A stretch of DNA of 64,000 nt. It comes from Zerene cesonia (taxonomy: Eukaryota; Arthropoda; Insecta; Lepidoptera; Pieridae). The DNA is taken from positions 2,728,001 to 2,792,000 of the forward strand of contig NC_052104.1 in NCBI RefSeq assembly GCF_012273895.1, read 5' to 3'. Made by a program: the position numbers and the translations under genes. The notes beneath the pieces are model-generated. The model was not told where the DNA came from. It saw only the letters and a list, made by a program, of their open reading frames with translations, and searched no databases. Every line of letters starts with the position of its first letter. Position 1 is the stretch's first letter. Below are positions 1-13,100 of the stretch, one piece after another.

Positions 1-340
1 GAAGTTTTATAACTACGTCATCAATAGTCGACGTCTTTTAAAACACTAACTGTTTACTGCTGACTGTCAACATCTTTTGATGTACAACGTTCAATGGGAT
101 GTAAAGATCTAAAGAATTACTGTCTAAGGTGTGTTTGATCGGAGACGGTAGTATTGCGAGATTTATGATAAGTGCCACAGTAATGTATGGGATGTTAGTC
201 GCAATATGTACTCGGCGATTGGGAAACGATTTGTGTAACCCACTAACATGCGGCCAGTCTATTAATGACTAGAGTCACTGAGCAATGAGAGCGTCCTGGT
301 TAGTAAAAAACACAAAGACGTAATGACACATTTTATATAT

Positions 341-547
341 GACTAGTTGCGCCCCGCGGTTTCACACGCATAGGTCCGTATCCCGTAGGAATATCGGGAT
401 AAAAAGTGGCCTACATGTTATTCCAGTTGTCCAGCTGTCTACGTACCAAATATCATTGCAATCGGTTCAGTCGTTTTTGCGTGAAAGAGCAACAACAATA
501 CACACACACAGCCTTACAAACTATCGCATTTATAATATTAGTAGGAT
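341..547 (+). repeat. Family M short interspersed repeat, full length
   Basis: Head CTAGTTGCGCCCCGCGG, middle CCGTAGGAATATCGGGAT and GCAATCGGTTCAGTCG, tail TTATAATATTAGTAGGAT. It matches eight other copies in the window. Family M is about 205 bp; its tail resembles 3' ends of RTE-type elements in Lepidoptera (inference). Confidence 0.8.
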
Positions 548-654
548 GTATTGATTTATTAGTTCTAGTCTATCCTACTAGGATGTGAGAACAACAAACA
601 AATAGCAAGTTTTTTTAATCAAGTAGCCAGGTCATTTTCTTTTTTATATTTTGT

Positions 655-905
655 GAGGGCCAATTCACGAATTGGACCAGCTCGTACCGGGGAAGTACCA
701 CACCTCAACAGAAAGCCGACGTGAAATAATAGCTTGCTATTGTATTTTGTTCGGTGAGTGGGGGAGCTGGAGAAATATATCCTTTTCTCAGCCCTTCTCA
801 GTCCTTTCCTTTATTCCTCTCCTCAATCCTTTCTTAATCCCTTCCTAATTTAAAGTCGTCAATCCATTGATAGAGGCGTAAGGTCTGCAATGGACCTTAT
901 GCCTC
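655..905 (+). repeat. Family S short interspersed repeat, 3' end degraded
   Basis: It shares ACGAATTGG, CAGCTCGTACCGGGGAAG, CACACCTCAACAGAA, GAGTGGGGGAGC and the pyrimidine-rich CCTTTCCTTTATTCCTCTC with the better copies at 44121 and 45255. It stops after CTTATGCCTCTCC, where the usual tail is replaced by CA-rich sequence. It lies about 100 bp after the family M copy at 341. Confidence 0.75.
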
Positions 906-2896
906 TCCTAATGTTACAAACACACAAAAATGCAAAAGTTTCTCAGTATAATATTAGTTCAGATATATTGTTTAAACGGGAAGATTTCTTCTTGACGGCT
1001 TTAAATGTCATAAAACAGCCAAACGAATTAACAATGTCGTTTTTGGGTACGTTGGTTAAAATAAATTTACTTTTGATTACGAGTCCGGTACATTTGTAGG
1101 CTATGAGAAAATAAATTTTAAACGTATACGACGTTAAGGCTGATTTTCGAGTAAAAAACCTAGATTAACTGCAGGGACACAGGCCTCCTATGAGGGGATG
1201 AGTTATTAATATACCAACTATAATATTAAAAGTGCGAATATAACTCCGTCTATATATCTTCTCTCTTCACGCATACTACTGAACTCATTTGGATGAAATT
1301 TGGTCTAAGATAATTATAGATTATAGATATAATTGTAGATAGTAGGGGTAAAATCGAATCTCTGTATCATTTCTTTTAACAAATACGGAAGGTTTGTCTA
1401 GAATAAATAACTAAAATGGGAGTTGTAAATCTCTTAATGCGATTTCTCAAATTGTGTATTACACCCATTATTCATTTAAAAGGATTAAATATTTAGATGA
1501 GATTAGGTACGGGCACACGAAACACTAATTTACATAATAATCATCCTACTTCGTACGCCTATTATTGTTATGATTTAAATTTGAAAGTTTGAGATTGTTT
1601 GTTTGACTTTTAGCGGCAGAATAATTTATTTTTTTTACAGTTGGATGTTGATATAAGATTCTTATCCATGTAATTTGATATAGTAAGAACGTTAATTTTT
1701 GAATAGTTTTATTTTATCCTATTTGACCATAGAAAGATAGGGAAATGGACTTCAAAAATTATTAATAAAAAACAAATCTTTACATATGTAATCGTTGAGG
1801 TAAATTTTCTCTTTAAGCTCCTTTCAAATGGACCAATTATAATTCGAAATATGAATATACATGGATACAATTATCGCAAATTTTTTGCCATATCAACATA
1901 GCAATGTCACTGTCGATATACATTTTTCCCGTGGTAACTGACATTTCTGCTAACAGCTGCGACAGTCAGTTTAAAGCGCTACATTCAAGTGTCAAGATGT
2001 GAACACCATCTACGAATTGAGTTCAGCAAAAGCGTATGATGTGAAAGTTTGAGCAAGTATAACATAACATAACCCTTAAATAAAATATATAGATGAAGCC
2101 TTTGATTGTTTGAGCATGCTAATCTTAGGTGTTACCGGATCAATTAAAATAATTGCGTTGGAGGTACGTCATCCCTAAGTGCTATCACACTAATAGACTA
2201 TATATGTAGTTATAATAAATAAATATAGAGCCCAACATTTAATGTTTGTTATTTCCATAATACATATATTGCAAAATAGAAAGAGGTTTTCTGAAGCAAA
2301 ATAAATACTTCACAAAACCCCTTTCGTTTAAGTCTAATTACGAATAACGATACGGCTGAGCTTGTAAAATTGTTTGATAAAATTGCTTAAATCCAAACAT
2401 GAATTGCAATTAAGAGCATTGTGGGGATCTATTTAAGCTTAATGGAGGGTAGAAGAAAAAAAACTTCATTATCGCCTGAACGCGACTGGTTGCGTCACGA
2501 CTGTCAGTCAGCTGGCTTAATTGGATTGTGATTAACTTAAAATTTGTTGAATAATTGGATGCAGCGAATGTATTGTTCAATTTTTTCCAATTCATCAATT
2601 TATTTTTGTTTCGAAATAGCCATTAGTTAATTATGAAGTGTATTGTATTTCCGCCTCTGTTTCTAAACGACAAATGTATATTATAATATACGGTTTCTAA
2701 ACGAGGTAGACCGAGAATTGTTAATGTTAAACGAATACTTAATGGGAATAAGAAAAAATTTTAAATCTTTTCGAGCTTCTCCGTACTTTCTTTGCTTCCA
2801 CTTTTATTATAATACTTCGCAAAGAAGAGGATTCTATTTAATGTATAACATTTTTATATGAACAGAATATCAGTTAATGGTTGAGTCAGAGCGATT
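906..2896. other. Upstream flank, no gene seen
   Basis: AT-rich. It holds the degenerate family R copy at 1225 and a family X-like scrap near 1170 (CAGGGACACAGGCCTCCTAT). The GC-richer patch at 1905-2050 could be part of a distant promoter or 5' exon, but no splice donor of good quality was found there. Confidence 0.5.
1225..1340 (+). repeat. Family R short repeat, degenerate
   Basis: GTGCGAATATAACTCCGTCT, CTTCACGCATACTACTGAAC and TTGGATGAAATTTGGTC follow the family R order (GCGAAAGTAACTCTGTCT, TTCACGCCTAAACC, GATGAAATTTGG). Confidence 0.55.
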
Positions 2897-3115
2897 AGCG
2901 AGCCGGAGGCCCATATCCTTTTCCTTACCCTTCCCAGTCCTTTCCTTTATTCCTATCGCCAATCCTTTCCTTCCCAAAAAGTCGGCAATCCATTTGTAGA
3001 GGTGTAAGGTCTGCAATGGACCTTATGCCTCTCCAAATGTTCATGGGCGGTGGTAACGCTTACCATCAGGCGTCCCACCAGCTCCATTGCCGACTGTAAC
3101 ATAAAAAATAAAGAT
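2897..3115 (+). repeat. Family S repeat, 5' truncated
   Basis: It starts inside the element at GCGAGCCGGAGGCCCATATC and runs to GCCGACTGTAACATAAAA. The 5' third (GTCGAGCACG to GTGAGTGGG) is missing. Confidence 0.8.
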
Positions 3116-3664
3116 TATGAAGTGATTAAACAGAAAATATTCGATTCAATGATAAATCTTGTGGATTTCAAATATTGCAAGTTTTGAATACACTTTCATC
3201 TCTATATATGTAAGCTTTCGAAAAACTTCTAAAACATAAGAAGAGAAAGCAATTTCGTTTCGAGATTAAACTATAAAAGGTTTTTGCTCCGCAAAATACA
3301 CAGAGGCAGTACCTAAACAAATTGTAGGCTCAATAAAAGATGATGGATCTCTTAGCTTTTACGCTAACATTAAACTAAAGTAAGAAATTATGTTTAATGG
3401 AAGAAGTGAACCTATTCAAATCATGTTATATTAGTTTTAAACACTGCAATATCCATAAGATAAATATAGCTTATGACTGCTAGAGAGTTCATAAAAAAGG
3501 GTTGATTTTATAATTCGTGTCCTGGTTCATAAAAATAACTACTACGAGATTAGGTAAATATATTAAAGACACGAAAGCATGAACGATTTGTACTGTAATT
3601 AGTATATTCAGTTAAGCCAGTAAGCCTTCCTTATATCCAATCCAAAACAACATTTTCTTTTGTT

Positions 3665-3830
3665 AGAGCAAGCAAACGAGTTGGTGGTACGAGCGATGGT
3701 AAGCGATCACCGCCCATGAACCGCTGAGGTGTGGTCCCTGCAGATTCATTGCCCATTTTTAAGGGATGAGGAAATAATTGACGGATCAAAGGAATTTGGA
3801 AAAGGGTAAGGAAAAGGACATGGGCCTCCG
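3665..3830 (-). repeat. Family S repeat, diverged copy in reverse
   Basis: It reads GAGTTGGTGG, GGTAAGCGATCACCGCCCAT and GGAAAAGGACATGGGCCTCC on the + strand, the reverse complement of the family S 3' half. The middle is strongly diverged. Confidence 0.65.
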
Positions 3831-5084
3831 AGTGAAAATAAAACTTTGTATATTAAGAGCGAGGCTATATACCAAATACGTATTAGGATATGAAAAGTAC
3901 TATTAATTCCACATGATTGATGCAGGACATATGTCCTGATTAAGATATTATTTATTATGACTGAAACTACTTGAATTTAAAATTCTTATCCAACTGTGGA
4001 ACTATTTAGGACCATACAAACAATTCCAATGCGTTATTAATTAAGAAAAACTGAAATTTACAGAGTTGCAACTATTTTCAATTATTATCCTCTGTTCTGT
4101 TTTGAACTATTTGAAAGCAGTGTTGTACATAGTTGAAAACATAAATTACTCCGTTTAATGAAAGTAAAAGTCGACGAGGCAAAATAGTACCATATTTACA
4201 AGAGTGTACAATTTATTTTTAAACAGTTTAAAAAAATATGTAGTTTGATTTTAGTTTTTTTTTTAGTTTAGCTTTACTTTTTTATTTTTTGAGTTGTAAT
4301 TGCTCAAAAAGAATACTAGTTTAATGTTTCTGAAATCTTGAAATAATTTCATTTGTGACTTAAATTTATGTTTAAGTCATAAGTATGTTATATTCGAAAT
4401 GTTATAACCAATGTATATTAACATAATTGAACGAGATGAATATCAAACGGTTATATATACTCATCATCATCATTATATCGCCCTTTCACGGAAAATAAAA
4501 AATGTTAACCTTGCCCAAACGTTTAGTTAAACTTTAATGTACTTTTATTTTATTTCCACTTGAAAATATAAATGAGTACAGTGGCAACGTTTTACTGCGA
4601 GACCTCTTTCATTAATTTCACTCTAGTGTATCATTATTACGGTCTCTACGAAGCAAAACTTAAAAAAATTCGCCCGAGATATATCTTCATTTTAAATATG
4701 TCAGTCACAATCCGTCTCGCAAAATGGCTTGAAACTTTGTTGTTTTAGAGAAGTTTCAACTAATGTTAATTGTAGCCATTTACTGAATTAGAGTTCAAAA
4801 TTATATTTTCAACGAAGAGTAAGGAGTATCTATCATAGTTGAGAAGTATATACATCAACTAGACTAGAGAATAGTTTTAAAAACGTATTTTCGAAATTAA
4901 ATGAAAATTGATATGGTATATGGTAACTCGTAATAGAAACCTCGGACTTAAATCGAAACGTCGGTTCTGCAAGACCAAGGCGAGAAAATGATTAGATTTT
5001 TTAGTTTATGTGCGCACTATCCGCACCACATTTGATTAAAACCGTGAAAAGAACATTGAGGAAGCATATCGAAAATTCCAAAAG

Positions 5085-5210
5085 TTAGACTACATGTGTC
5101 ATCCAACGCGCACACGGCCAGCTTGTTGAATTATGGGCCTCATAGAAGACTTGTGTCCCTACAGTGGGTACAAACATAGGCTGATGATGAAGATAATAAT
5201 GAATGCAATA
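5085..5210 (+). repeat. Family X 3' fragment
   Basis: It contains ACACGGCCAGCTTGTTGAAT, TATGGGCCTCATAGAAGACT and CATAGGCTGATGATGAAG, the 3' half of family X. Confidence 0.6.
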
Positions 5211-5679
5211 GTTAAATTAATTAATCACAATTCGCAATTTATTATAGTTAGCCAAACATGTGTCGCCGATTCATATCGCAATAGTTAATCAAATTGTCAC
5301 CCCACCCGATGGCAGTCAAAGAAAGTTTAATCAACTTAATAAATTAGTCAATAAATTAGTTGCGGTACAGTCGAGTAAAACAGTATTTCATAATTACTCA
5401 ACTTCACAACATCAAAGTCAATGTAGTAATTATCTTTTTGCGAAACGGAGTGTTTTTAATAGACGTAAAATTAACAACTTAAATTCAATAGCCACACTTG
5501 AGTCCTGTTAAGAATTGGTTGGTATCTTTTAGAAAATAAATTTTAAATAACAAATTTATGTATTTTCCACATTGCTATTCCTATAAATATTTATTATCAT
5601 AATTTACACCTTATTCAGTATCAATTATAAAAACAGAAGAACTTGAATACAAAAAAGAAAAAAAAAATTGTCTGTTAAG

Positions 5680-5745
5680 CCAATTAGGGCGCCTTATCGT
5701 AAATAAGTAATTTATACCAGGCAACCTAAGGGTAGGATTGATGAT
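5680..5745 (-). repeat. Family L (LINE 3' end) fragment
   Basis: AGGGCGCCTTATCG and ATACCAGGCAACCTAAGG are the reverse of the block GGTTGCCTGGTAGAGATGGC...ATAAGGCCGCC seen at 56110. Confidence 0.55.
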
Positions 5746-6240
5746 CAAAGTTTACACGTAATATTCCATTATCCCTGTGTTGAATAAACATTGTGTTATA
5801 ATATGATATTGTTACTGAATCATGAGCTATATCAATTACTCGCATCAATAACTCATGCATATTAATTGCATTAAGTATACTGTATCATATTACTTTGTAA
5901 AAAGCGATTCTTAGTTAGTCTGTTGTGACAAATTATAAGAGAACGAAATACGAAAACTGAAGCGTGTTTTCCATTTGAGTATATTATAGAAAATAAGATC
6001 TAAAATGTTTTTGATGGATATCCTGTTTACCCACAGATACTGAAAAGATCTTGTTTTCAAATGACGATCGTTGTATTCAAATATATCGAATACCTAAACT
6101 TCGCAGTACAAAATTAATAATCATAATATTAAACACATTTTTATGAGTCCTCCATACATTTTTTCTATCATATTTCCAGCAACAGTGTTATGTGCATACT
6201 TGTATAATGACTGTAGATCATTTAACAGCTGCCTATCATA

Positions 6241-6266
6241 TATTCTAATATATTATTTTGTCCCCA
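6241..6266 (+). promoter_or_regulatory. Likely 3' splice site just upstream of the start codon
   Basis: CTAAT (branch-point-like), TTATTTTG and TCCCCAG end six bases before the ATG at 6272. This is what one expects if the coding exon also carries the end of a 5' UTR and the gene has one or more non-coding exons further upstream. No confident upstream exon or promoter was found in 1-6240. Confidence 0.5.
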
Positions 6267-6271
6267 GTACA

Positions 6272-6466
6272 ATGCGACCAACGCTTCCACTTCTGAGCGT
6301 GTGCTTCTACGCTCTGCTCTCTAGCGGCACCTCCAGTGGTGACGACAGACGATGGCTTGTCTCCCTGATTGATCTGGTGGAGTTCGACTACCAGGATCAG
6401 TGCACCCAGAGAGCCACGGCATCGTGGGAAGAACTGACGGGGAACAGTAAAGGACTATCTTTAAAG
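6272..6466 (+). CDS. Coding exon 1: start codon, signal peptide, N-terminal helix
   Basis: Codes residues 1-65. MRPTLPLLSVCFYALL is a typical secretory leader: one Arg, then a hydrophobic core, then small residues SSGTSSG before the acidic DD. The rest (DDRRWLVSLIDLVEF and on) is the start of the M2 N-terminal helical region. The exon ends TTAAAG|GTAAGG in phase 0. The frame is open upstream to an ATG at 6143, but that start would bury the leader behind 43 residues. A branch-point-like CTAAT and a pyrimidine-rich CCCCAG at 6241-6266 also fit an acceptor just before the chosen ATG. Confidence 0.85.
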
Positions 6467-7031
6467 GTAAGGCTATGTAGTTCATTGCATTCAACACAAT
6501 TAAAATATACATTTTAAAATACAAACGTCAATAAATTGTCAGAACTGGGGGCTTAGTTTCCGAATTTTACTCACATGAATTTAATTTTTATTCGTCGTGG
6601 TATTACTTCTCTATCTATGAAGTAGAGTTTATATAAAATCAACATTATCTACAACTAGCTGCGCTCCGCGGATTCACCTGCGTAAGTCTGTATCCCGTAG
6701 GAATATCGGGATTTATTGTGGGAGTCGAGCACACTTCGGCACGAATTGGGCCAGCTCGCACCGGGGAAGTTCCACACCCCCACAGAAAACCGGCGTGAAA
6801 TAGTGGCAAGCCACTGTGTTTCGTACGGTGAGTGGTGGAGCCGGAGGCCCGTTTCCTTTTCCTCACCCGTCCCAATCCATTCCTTCTTTCCAGTCGTTAA
6901 TCCATTCCTTTTCCCTTACCCCAAAAAAGCGGGCAGCGCATTCACAGAGGTACTACCTTTTCGAATGTTTATGGGCGGTGGTGATCGCTTACCATCAGGC
7001 GAACCACCAGCTCAGCTGCCCGCTATGACAT

Positions 7032-7116
<85 letters not shown>

Positions 7117-10100
7117 TGCCTATGTGTTATTCCAGTTGTCCAGCTTACCACCAAATTTTATTGCAATCGGTTCAGTAGTCTTTGCGTGAAAGAGTAACAA
7201 ACATACACATACACATACATCCATCCTCGCAAACCGTCGCTTTTACAATATTAGTAGAATAATATATTGTGTAGATTGCATTATGTTCTCACTTATACTA
7301 ACGATAAAAAAGATTTTAAACGAGTTTTTCTCAAAAAATATATTAATCCAAATCTAGATTTAAGTTTAGTTCTTCGTATCTACTGCAATAATCACTAGGC
7401 ATACGATCATAAAAAAGGAATTTTTAAATATCTTAACTTCTTTAAGTTTTAAAGAAACGTTAAACAGTCTTTGAATTTTAAACTTTCAAAGTGTGAAGTG
7501 TTGGACTTGAGAAAAACAAAGAATACGAAGTTTTAATAACGCATTGTTTAAAATCCAACGTGAAGAAAATTGAGAAGTTGTAAGACGTCGAAAGAGGTTG
7601 GATACAAATCCATTAATTAATTTGTAAATTGTTACAATCGAGTGGTTTATATATAAAACTGCTATTCTTATTTAAAGTAGTAGGATAGGTAGATAGTATG
7701 TGCAAATTTTTACTATTAAACCGACTTTCCAATTTAGCATTTTTGATTAAGAATCCGGTAAATCGTTTCAACATAACAATCCATCGTATTAAAATTTAAA
7801 AATGCATTAAAAAAACCTACAAAACAAATAAATGCTTTATGTCCAAGTCTTTTCGTATATTGGTTACGATCGATATATTATTTCTCCTCTTAAAGTTGTT
7901 AACGATAAGTCGATTCCAATAAACAACTTATTAATATAATTGATAAATAGCTATCTTGTTAAAAAGTTATCGAGTTCTAATAGAAAATGATTTTACCTAC
8001 CGCTATAACTTTTCAAAGCCGAAGTGAGAAATAGTTGTATCGTTATGCCAATTTCTTTATGAATTAAATGATTCTACTTATATATTATATCATGCACAAT
8101 TGTTGTTATTTGTGACATGGTATTTTATGGCCATGAATATTCACGGAACCATCGTAAAACTATCTGGGTTACTACAATCGAGACTTTGAGTGTATAATAA
8201 CCTCGTGAAAACAATTTACGTAGAAATTTTTTCTTATATAATACATAAATTATTTCCTTGACCCAAAGACATGTAAATTATCGGATCGGATCAAAGAAAA
8301 CATCGTTTTGTATTTTACGATTGATGCCTATTGTTCCTTTAATGGTTATTTATTTCTTTTTAACATTATGTTCCCAAAAACGTGAGAGGTTCTCAATTCG
8401 AATATATTTTTTCTTCGGCTGATTTTTCAACCGATTGGCCTGATTGTTTTCGTGTTTGATAGGAAATTGTATTTTTTCTAATTCCCTGGTTTTAGAATGT
8501 GTTGTGGTATCTACGTTCCAGGGACGTGGGTGAGCTTTTTGTATAAAATTATTATTATCGCAAATTAATTATAATTTTCCAGATACAGCTGAATCGTAAT
8601 TAGCATTGTTCTATACGTATTTAATCAAAAAATATTATATTTGATTCACAACATTTCAAAAAGGGTTCTTTTTCATGGTATCTTCTTTCTTCTCATACGT
8701 TCTTAAGAAGTGGTTGTTAAAGAGAAATAAATTTTCAATAATCCGTTTAAATTTAAATTCCAATATTCAAATTTTGCAAGAATTATAGCTTTATTTACAC
8801 TTTGTAAGTGCACCAAAATTGTTTTTTTAATGTTACATTCGTCAACATTTAATGAATCTATGCTTTTTTATGATATTAAGTTGGTGAGTTTGTTTTTGGT
8901 CCTTTGGTATATCAATATTTGATAGTCCATCTATTCCATAGGGGGAAGGTGTAGAGGCGTATACACGATGTAGGTGAAACCACGGGGCACAACCAGTATA
9001 ACATTTAGCTTAACATTGTATAAAATATGTTTTCCTAAATAATTTGATAGCGTTCTTCATTCTAAAACACAAGCTTATTATTGAGGTACCGACAGTCTTA
9101 GCGCGGGAGTCTTAAAATCCATACAAACTATCGGATTTATAATATTAATCACTTTTGATCCAATAACTGCAGAAACTACGATAGTTTCTTGTTTTAATAC
9201 TTAAGAGCAACTAGGTACTGGATAGATACCTAATTTCGATTAAAATTGCTTAGAGCATGTAAATTATACATTTTTAATCTGCTTCGTTTAATTTACCTGA
9301 GGAAAATTGTAAGCCCGGATTTACAAACCACTCAAGGTTTGGTATTGGTAAAATGCGTTCTTGATCCATGAGTACATACACGTAACCCACAAAGTACTTA
9401 AGGTAAATAAAAAAGAATTTAACAAAAGCAAGCAAACCTAGTCTTATTTCCAAGTCCATTAGAAAACGCCTCCAGAGACTTATTTACAAACATTTCTTTT
9501 GTCTGTGATATTTACAATTACTTTGTTGTTTGTTACAAATAGGGTTGGCGATTCGTAGAACGTTTTTGACGAAAGTGTTTCCATGAATTGTACAAATTTA
9601 ATAAGCGAGCTTATTTGTTCATGTACATTCTAATTTTAATTCATTATTTTATGGATATGGGTTAATTAGATTTTCTTTTTACAAACGTTTTAATAACTTG
9701 AAGATACATTATTTACTTATTATTTATTAGCCACCCGCCCCAGCTTCGCACGGGAGCAGTAATACTTGATATATCTATAAGAACCTTCCTCTTGCATCAC
9801 TATATATATTAAAAAAAACAAATCATAATCTGTTGCATCTGTGAATATCTGAGTTTACAGACACACAGACCGCGGAACGTGACTGTGTTATTACCAAGTA
9901 GTCATATATAACAAGTTGTAGATATATTGACTTATATTACACAGGAGAAGGAAGTTTTGGATCGTCGGAATTAAGTACGAATTTGTATAAAAATCGTAAT
10001 GAAAATACTTTAAGACCCCATGGTCAAACATAGGTATTTTTTTAAGCCGGGGAGAAACCTTAATTCGCAGGTAGTATCTACCTAATAATAATGCTATAAA

Positions 10101-13100
10101 GCTAGTCTTCTCTGACAATATGTCCATAATTTACAAGTAAATAGTTTACTCAAATACCGACTTTTGACAACCCTAGATTATATGAGATCTTTGTTTTTAT
10201 CCTTCCCATTTTGTAAGACGTCGGTATGTACAGTGTACGGTTCAGTTCATATTTGTTTCTTGTTTATGAGATTAAGTATACAGATATAGTATCTCATATA
10301 ATATACTCGATTGGTATATATTTATATATTCCACTATAGTTTTAGGCAAATTGTATAGACGTTCAGCAAACAACAAGAGTAAAATTATCCGTAGAATAAC
10401 TCTGCCTACGTGTGAATTAGGCTGTTTTCTAATGAGCGATACAATAGACTTTGAACATTACTAACAAGAAATAAGGTGTTAATTTCAATGAAAGACAATA
10501 CAACATTGCTTCATCATTTTTGTTAGTGAGTTTTCCAATTCCAATTGTTTATAATACGATAATGATACATTGAGGTTTTTTCGCATATGATCTGTTAAAC
10601 TGCAACAAATATTGCTTACCTTGTTTAAACAGCGAATATAGGCCGTAAAATTGATAAGCAAATATTTTCCTTTGATTCACCTGCAATTAAAAACACTTCA
10701 GGAATGCAATTCAATTGCCAAAATAACCTTATCACTGTTAGTCTCTATAATGTAACTATTTTAATTTCCTCCCTTATAACTCATACAAAAGCACATAAAA
10801 GAGTTATACCTTTCATACGTGTCGAGCCCACAAGGTATCTTAAGATGCGAGTTCCGATAACTTATCTTCTTGACAGGTTTGATCGGCCTGCGGTTAAATT
10901 CAAAGAGGATCCAATAAAATGGCTGTCTTTTTGCAGTCTTTTACATAATATCCTGAATATATTATCATCAAAAGGTGGGCAATATGTGAATGGTACCTGC
11001 CTACTTAATGTTGAATTAAAATTTCCTTTTTTAAGTAACCTGAAGCTTCTAATATTATTATGTATATTTTTTTCCATTTCTGTATCTATGTAATATAAAC
11101 TGTATCTTTGTACAACTAGCATATTTTTTGTCGAACTTATCTTTTTAAGCAGCAAATTAAAACGCATTTATATGTTTTAGTATCTAAAACAATCTAATGT
11201 CCTTTCCCAAATCTCAAACTATCTTTGTGCATAATTTTTAGGCGTGAGAAGAGTCACATGCAGATAGACAGAGTTACTTTCGTATTTATAATATCAGTAG
11301 TGATTTAAAGTCCAAATTTGGCAGTGAATTGAAAAGGAAATACTACGTATAGGTATTATAATGTTTTAGTTTATTTTATTACTAGTTGTTGTTTCTTTTA
11401 TCATGATAAAAGCTGATATCAGGAAGAATATAACTAACATTTCTATTTCTACAAAATATAAAAACTCAGTGTAAAATAGGAAGCATATTTTCTGCAATAC
11501 AAATATGTCATTAAGAAATTCCTTATCTATTTCTTTAAAAACATATTTTATATTAAAATACTGGCATGATTATGGTTTTATTGAAAGCTTCTCAACGCAT
11601 CAGCAGTCATTAGTGTTAGTCCCTCGTGTAAATAGTTCTACGAATAGCATTTATTCTATCATAATTAAAAATAAATATTCCCTTTTCATAAATCAGATAG
11701 TTATCTCAAAATAAGAAAAGCTACTCTTTGGTTAATCAGTAGCATTTAAATCTGTCCGTTTATGGTGAGTTATAATCGAGGGAAAAGGAGTCGCATACAA
11801 ACACATAAACGTAAAAAGTGGCTAGATTCAACTGTAGGTATATTTGTATGTTATTATGGCGATTCAAAAGTGCTTCTTTAAGATGTCTAATTGAATAAAC
11901 AAATGTTTGAGCTTGAGTTTGTAACTTATACGTGAAGCTAACAAAAGCGTGTATAAATGAAATCTTTCAACTTCTAATACTTACAGCTGGAACGCGACAA
12001 AGCGTACGGGATCTTCGCGAGGCAGCAGAAGACGGACGTGAAGACAGCATTTACAGCTCACTCACTGACAGCGGATGATGATATACTGCGACGGCGAGTG
12101 AGGCTTCTTCTGCAACCTGGTGATTCCCTGCTGGAAACTGAACAGTGGATTCGGGTAAGTGGAAAAAGAAATACCTACGGATGATGAAGGGAGCATTTTA
12201 AACACCTATAGTGTAATTCATAATCATTATTAGCCTATATATGTTCCCACTGCAGCGACACAAGCCTCCAATGAGGGTTCAGGTCAAAATTAGACCACCG
12301 TTTAAGAAGTAGGTAGTCATATATCGATAAAGTGCAGAGTACTTCACAAGTTTTTTCATTTAAAACATTTTTATTCAGAGCTCGTGAGAATACACAGTAA
12401 ATTAAAATTTAAAGAGAACAATCAAGCCCATATGTAAATTTTAATGCTATTTGCATATATAATACCATAATGTTAACAATTAACCGCACATTAAAATATA
12501 GTAAGATCCTTAATGCTTATGACCTCTGTTATCAAGGCTAGTTCTCAAGTGTGATATTGTCCTTCATAGAGCTAAAACTACCAAAACATTTCTGCGGACC
12601 CACATTCGGTCAGCATAGGGGAATTAGATACAAGGGCTCTTACAGCCTTGGAGTGTAGTGGGAAGATTATCACGACACAAACCGGGTGGTAATTAGCCTA
12701 GAAGTATATGCTATTTAATTCTTAATTGAAAAAAACCCACAAAATAGAAAACGTAAGAAAGTAAAAACAGCATTTATAACAGATTAAACACGAAAACAAA
12801 ACTGTAAGATTTAAAATAATTTTCTGCCGTCTTGTGAAATATATTAATATAATAATACATTTTCCCTATTCCGAAATAAAAATATAGTATAATTATTTCC
12901 TGTTTATAATCTTCATTATGTTCTTAAGAAGTATTTTTATCAGAACACTACACCATTTTATATTTATAGCTTAAACCAAAAATCATTTATTACGTAGTAA
13001 AAATAGACAGTGAAATACAATCGCTACTTATTTATTACTCGACGGCGCTTATCCCAAATAAACGTTTTAATTTCACCGAATTTCTTGTACATCTCAAATT

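Larger units (their letters stand above)
3831..6240. other. Upstream flank, no gene seen
   Basis: Apart from the family X (5085) and L (5680) fragments nothing is recognisable. An 83-codon frame at 5260-5511 lacks any family resemblance and shows no codon bias. Confidence 0.5.
6654..7265 (+). repeat. Family M repeat split by a family S insertion and a TA microsatellite
   Basis: The M head is at 6654-6715 (CTAGCTGCGCTCCGCGG to AATATCGGGATTTA) and the rest at 7112-7265 (GCTGCCTATGTGTTATTCC to AATATTAGTAGAAT). Between them are a whole family S copy and a TA run. It lies in intron 1 of the ACE-like gene. Confidence 0.85.
6467..11986 (+). other. Intron 1 (5.5 kb)
   Basis: Phase 0, GTAAGG...TTACAG. 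It holds the nested M/S repeat and TA microsatellite, a family Y copy and a family R fragment. A 129-codon + frame at 10704-11093 has no recognisable domain and is probably chance. First introns of this size often hold enhancers, but no specific site can be claimed. Confidence 0.85.

Noticed and set aside
6143..6271. Upstream in-frame ATG that would lengthen the ACE-like protein by 43 residues
   Set aside because: It would bury the clear signal peptide, and a strong splice acceptor lies between it and the chosen start.
10704..11093. 129-codon + frame in intron 1 (and a 101-codon frame on the opposite strand)
   Set aside because: No domain or signal recognised, AT-driven amino-acid bias, both strands open, and inside an intron of the supported gene.
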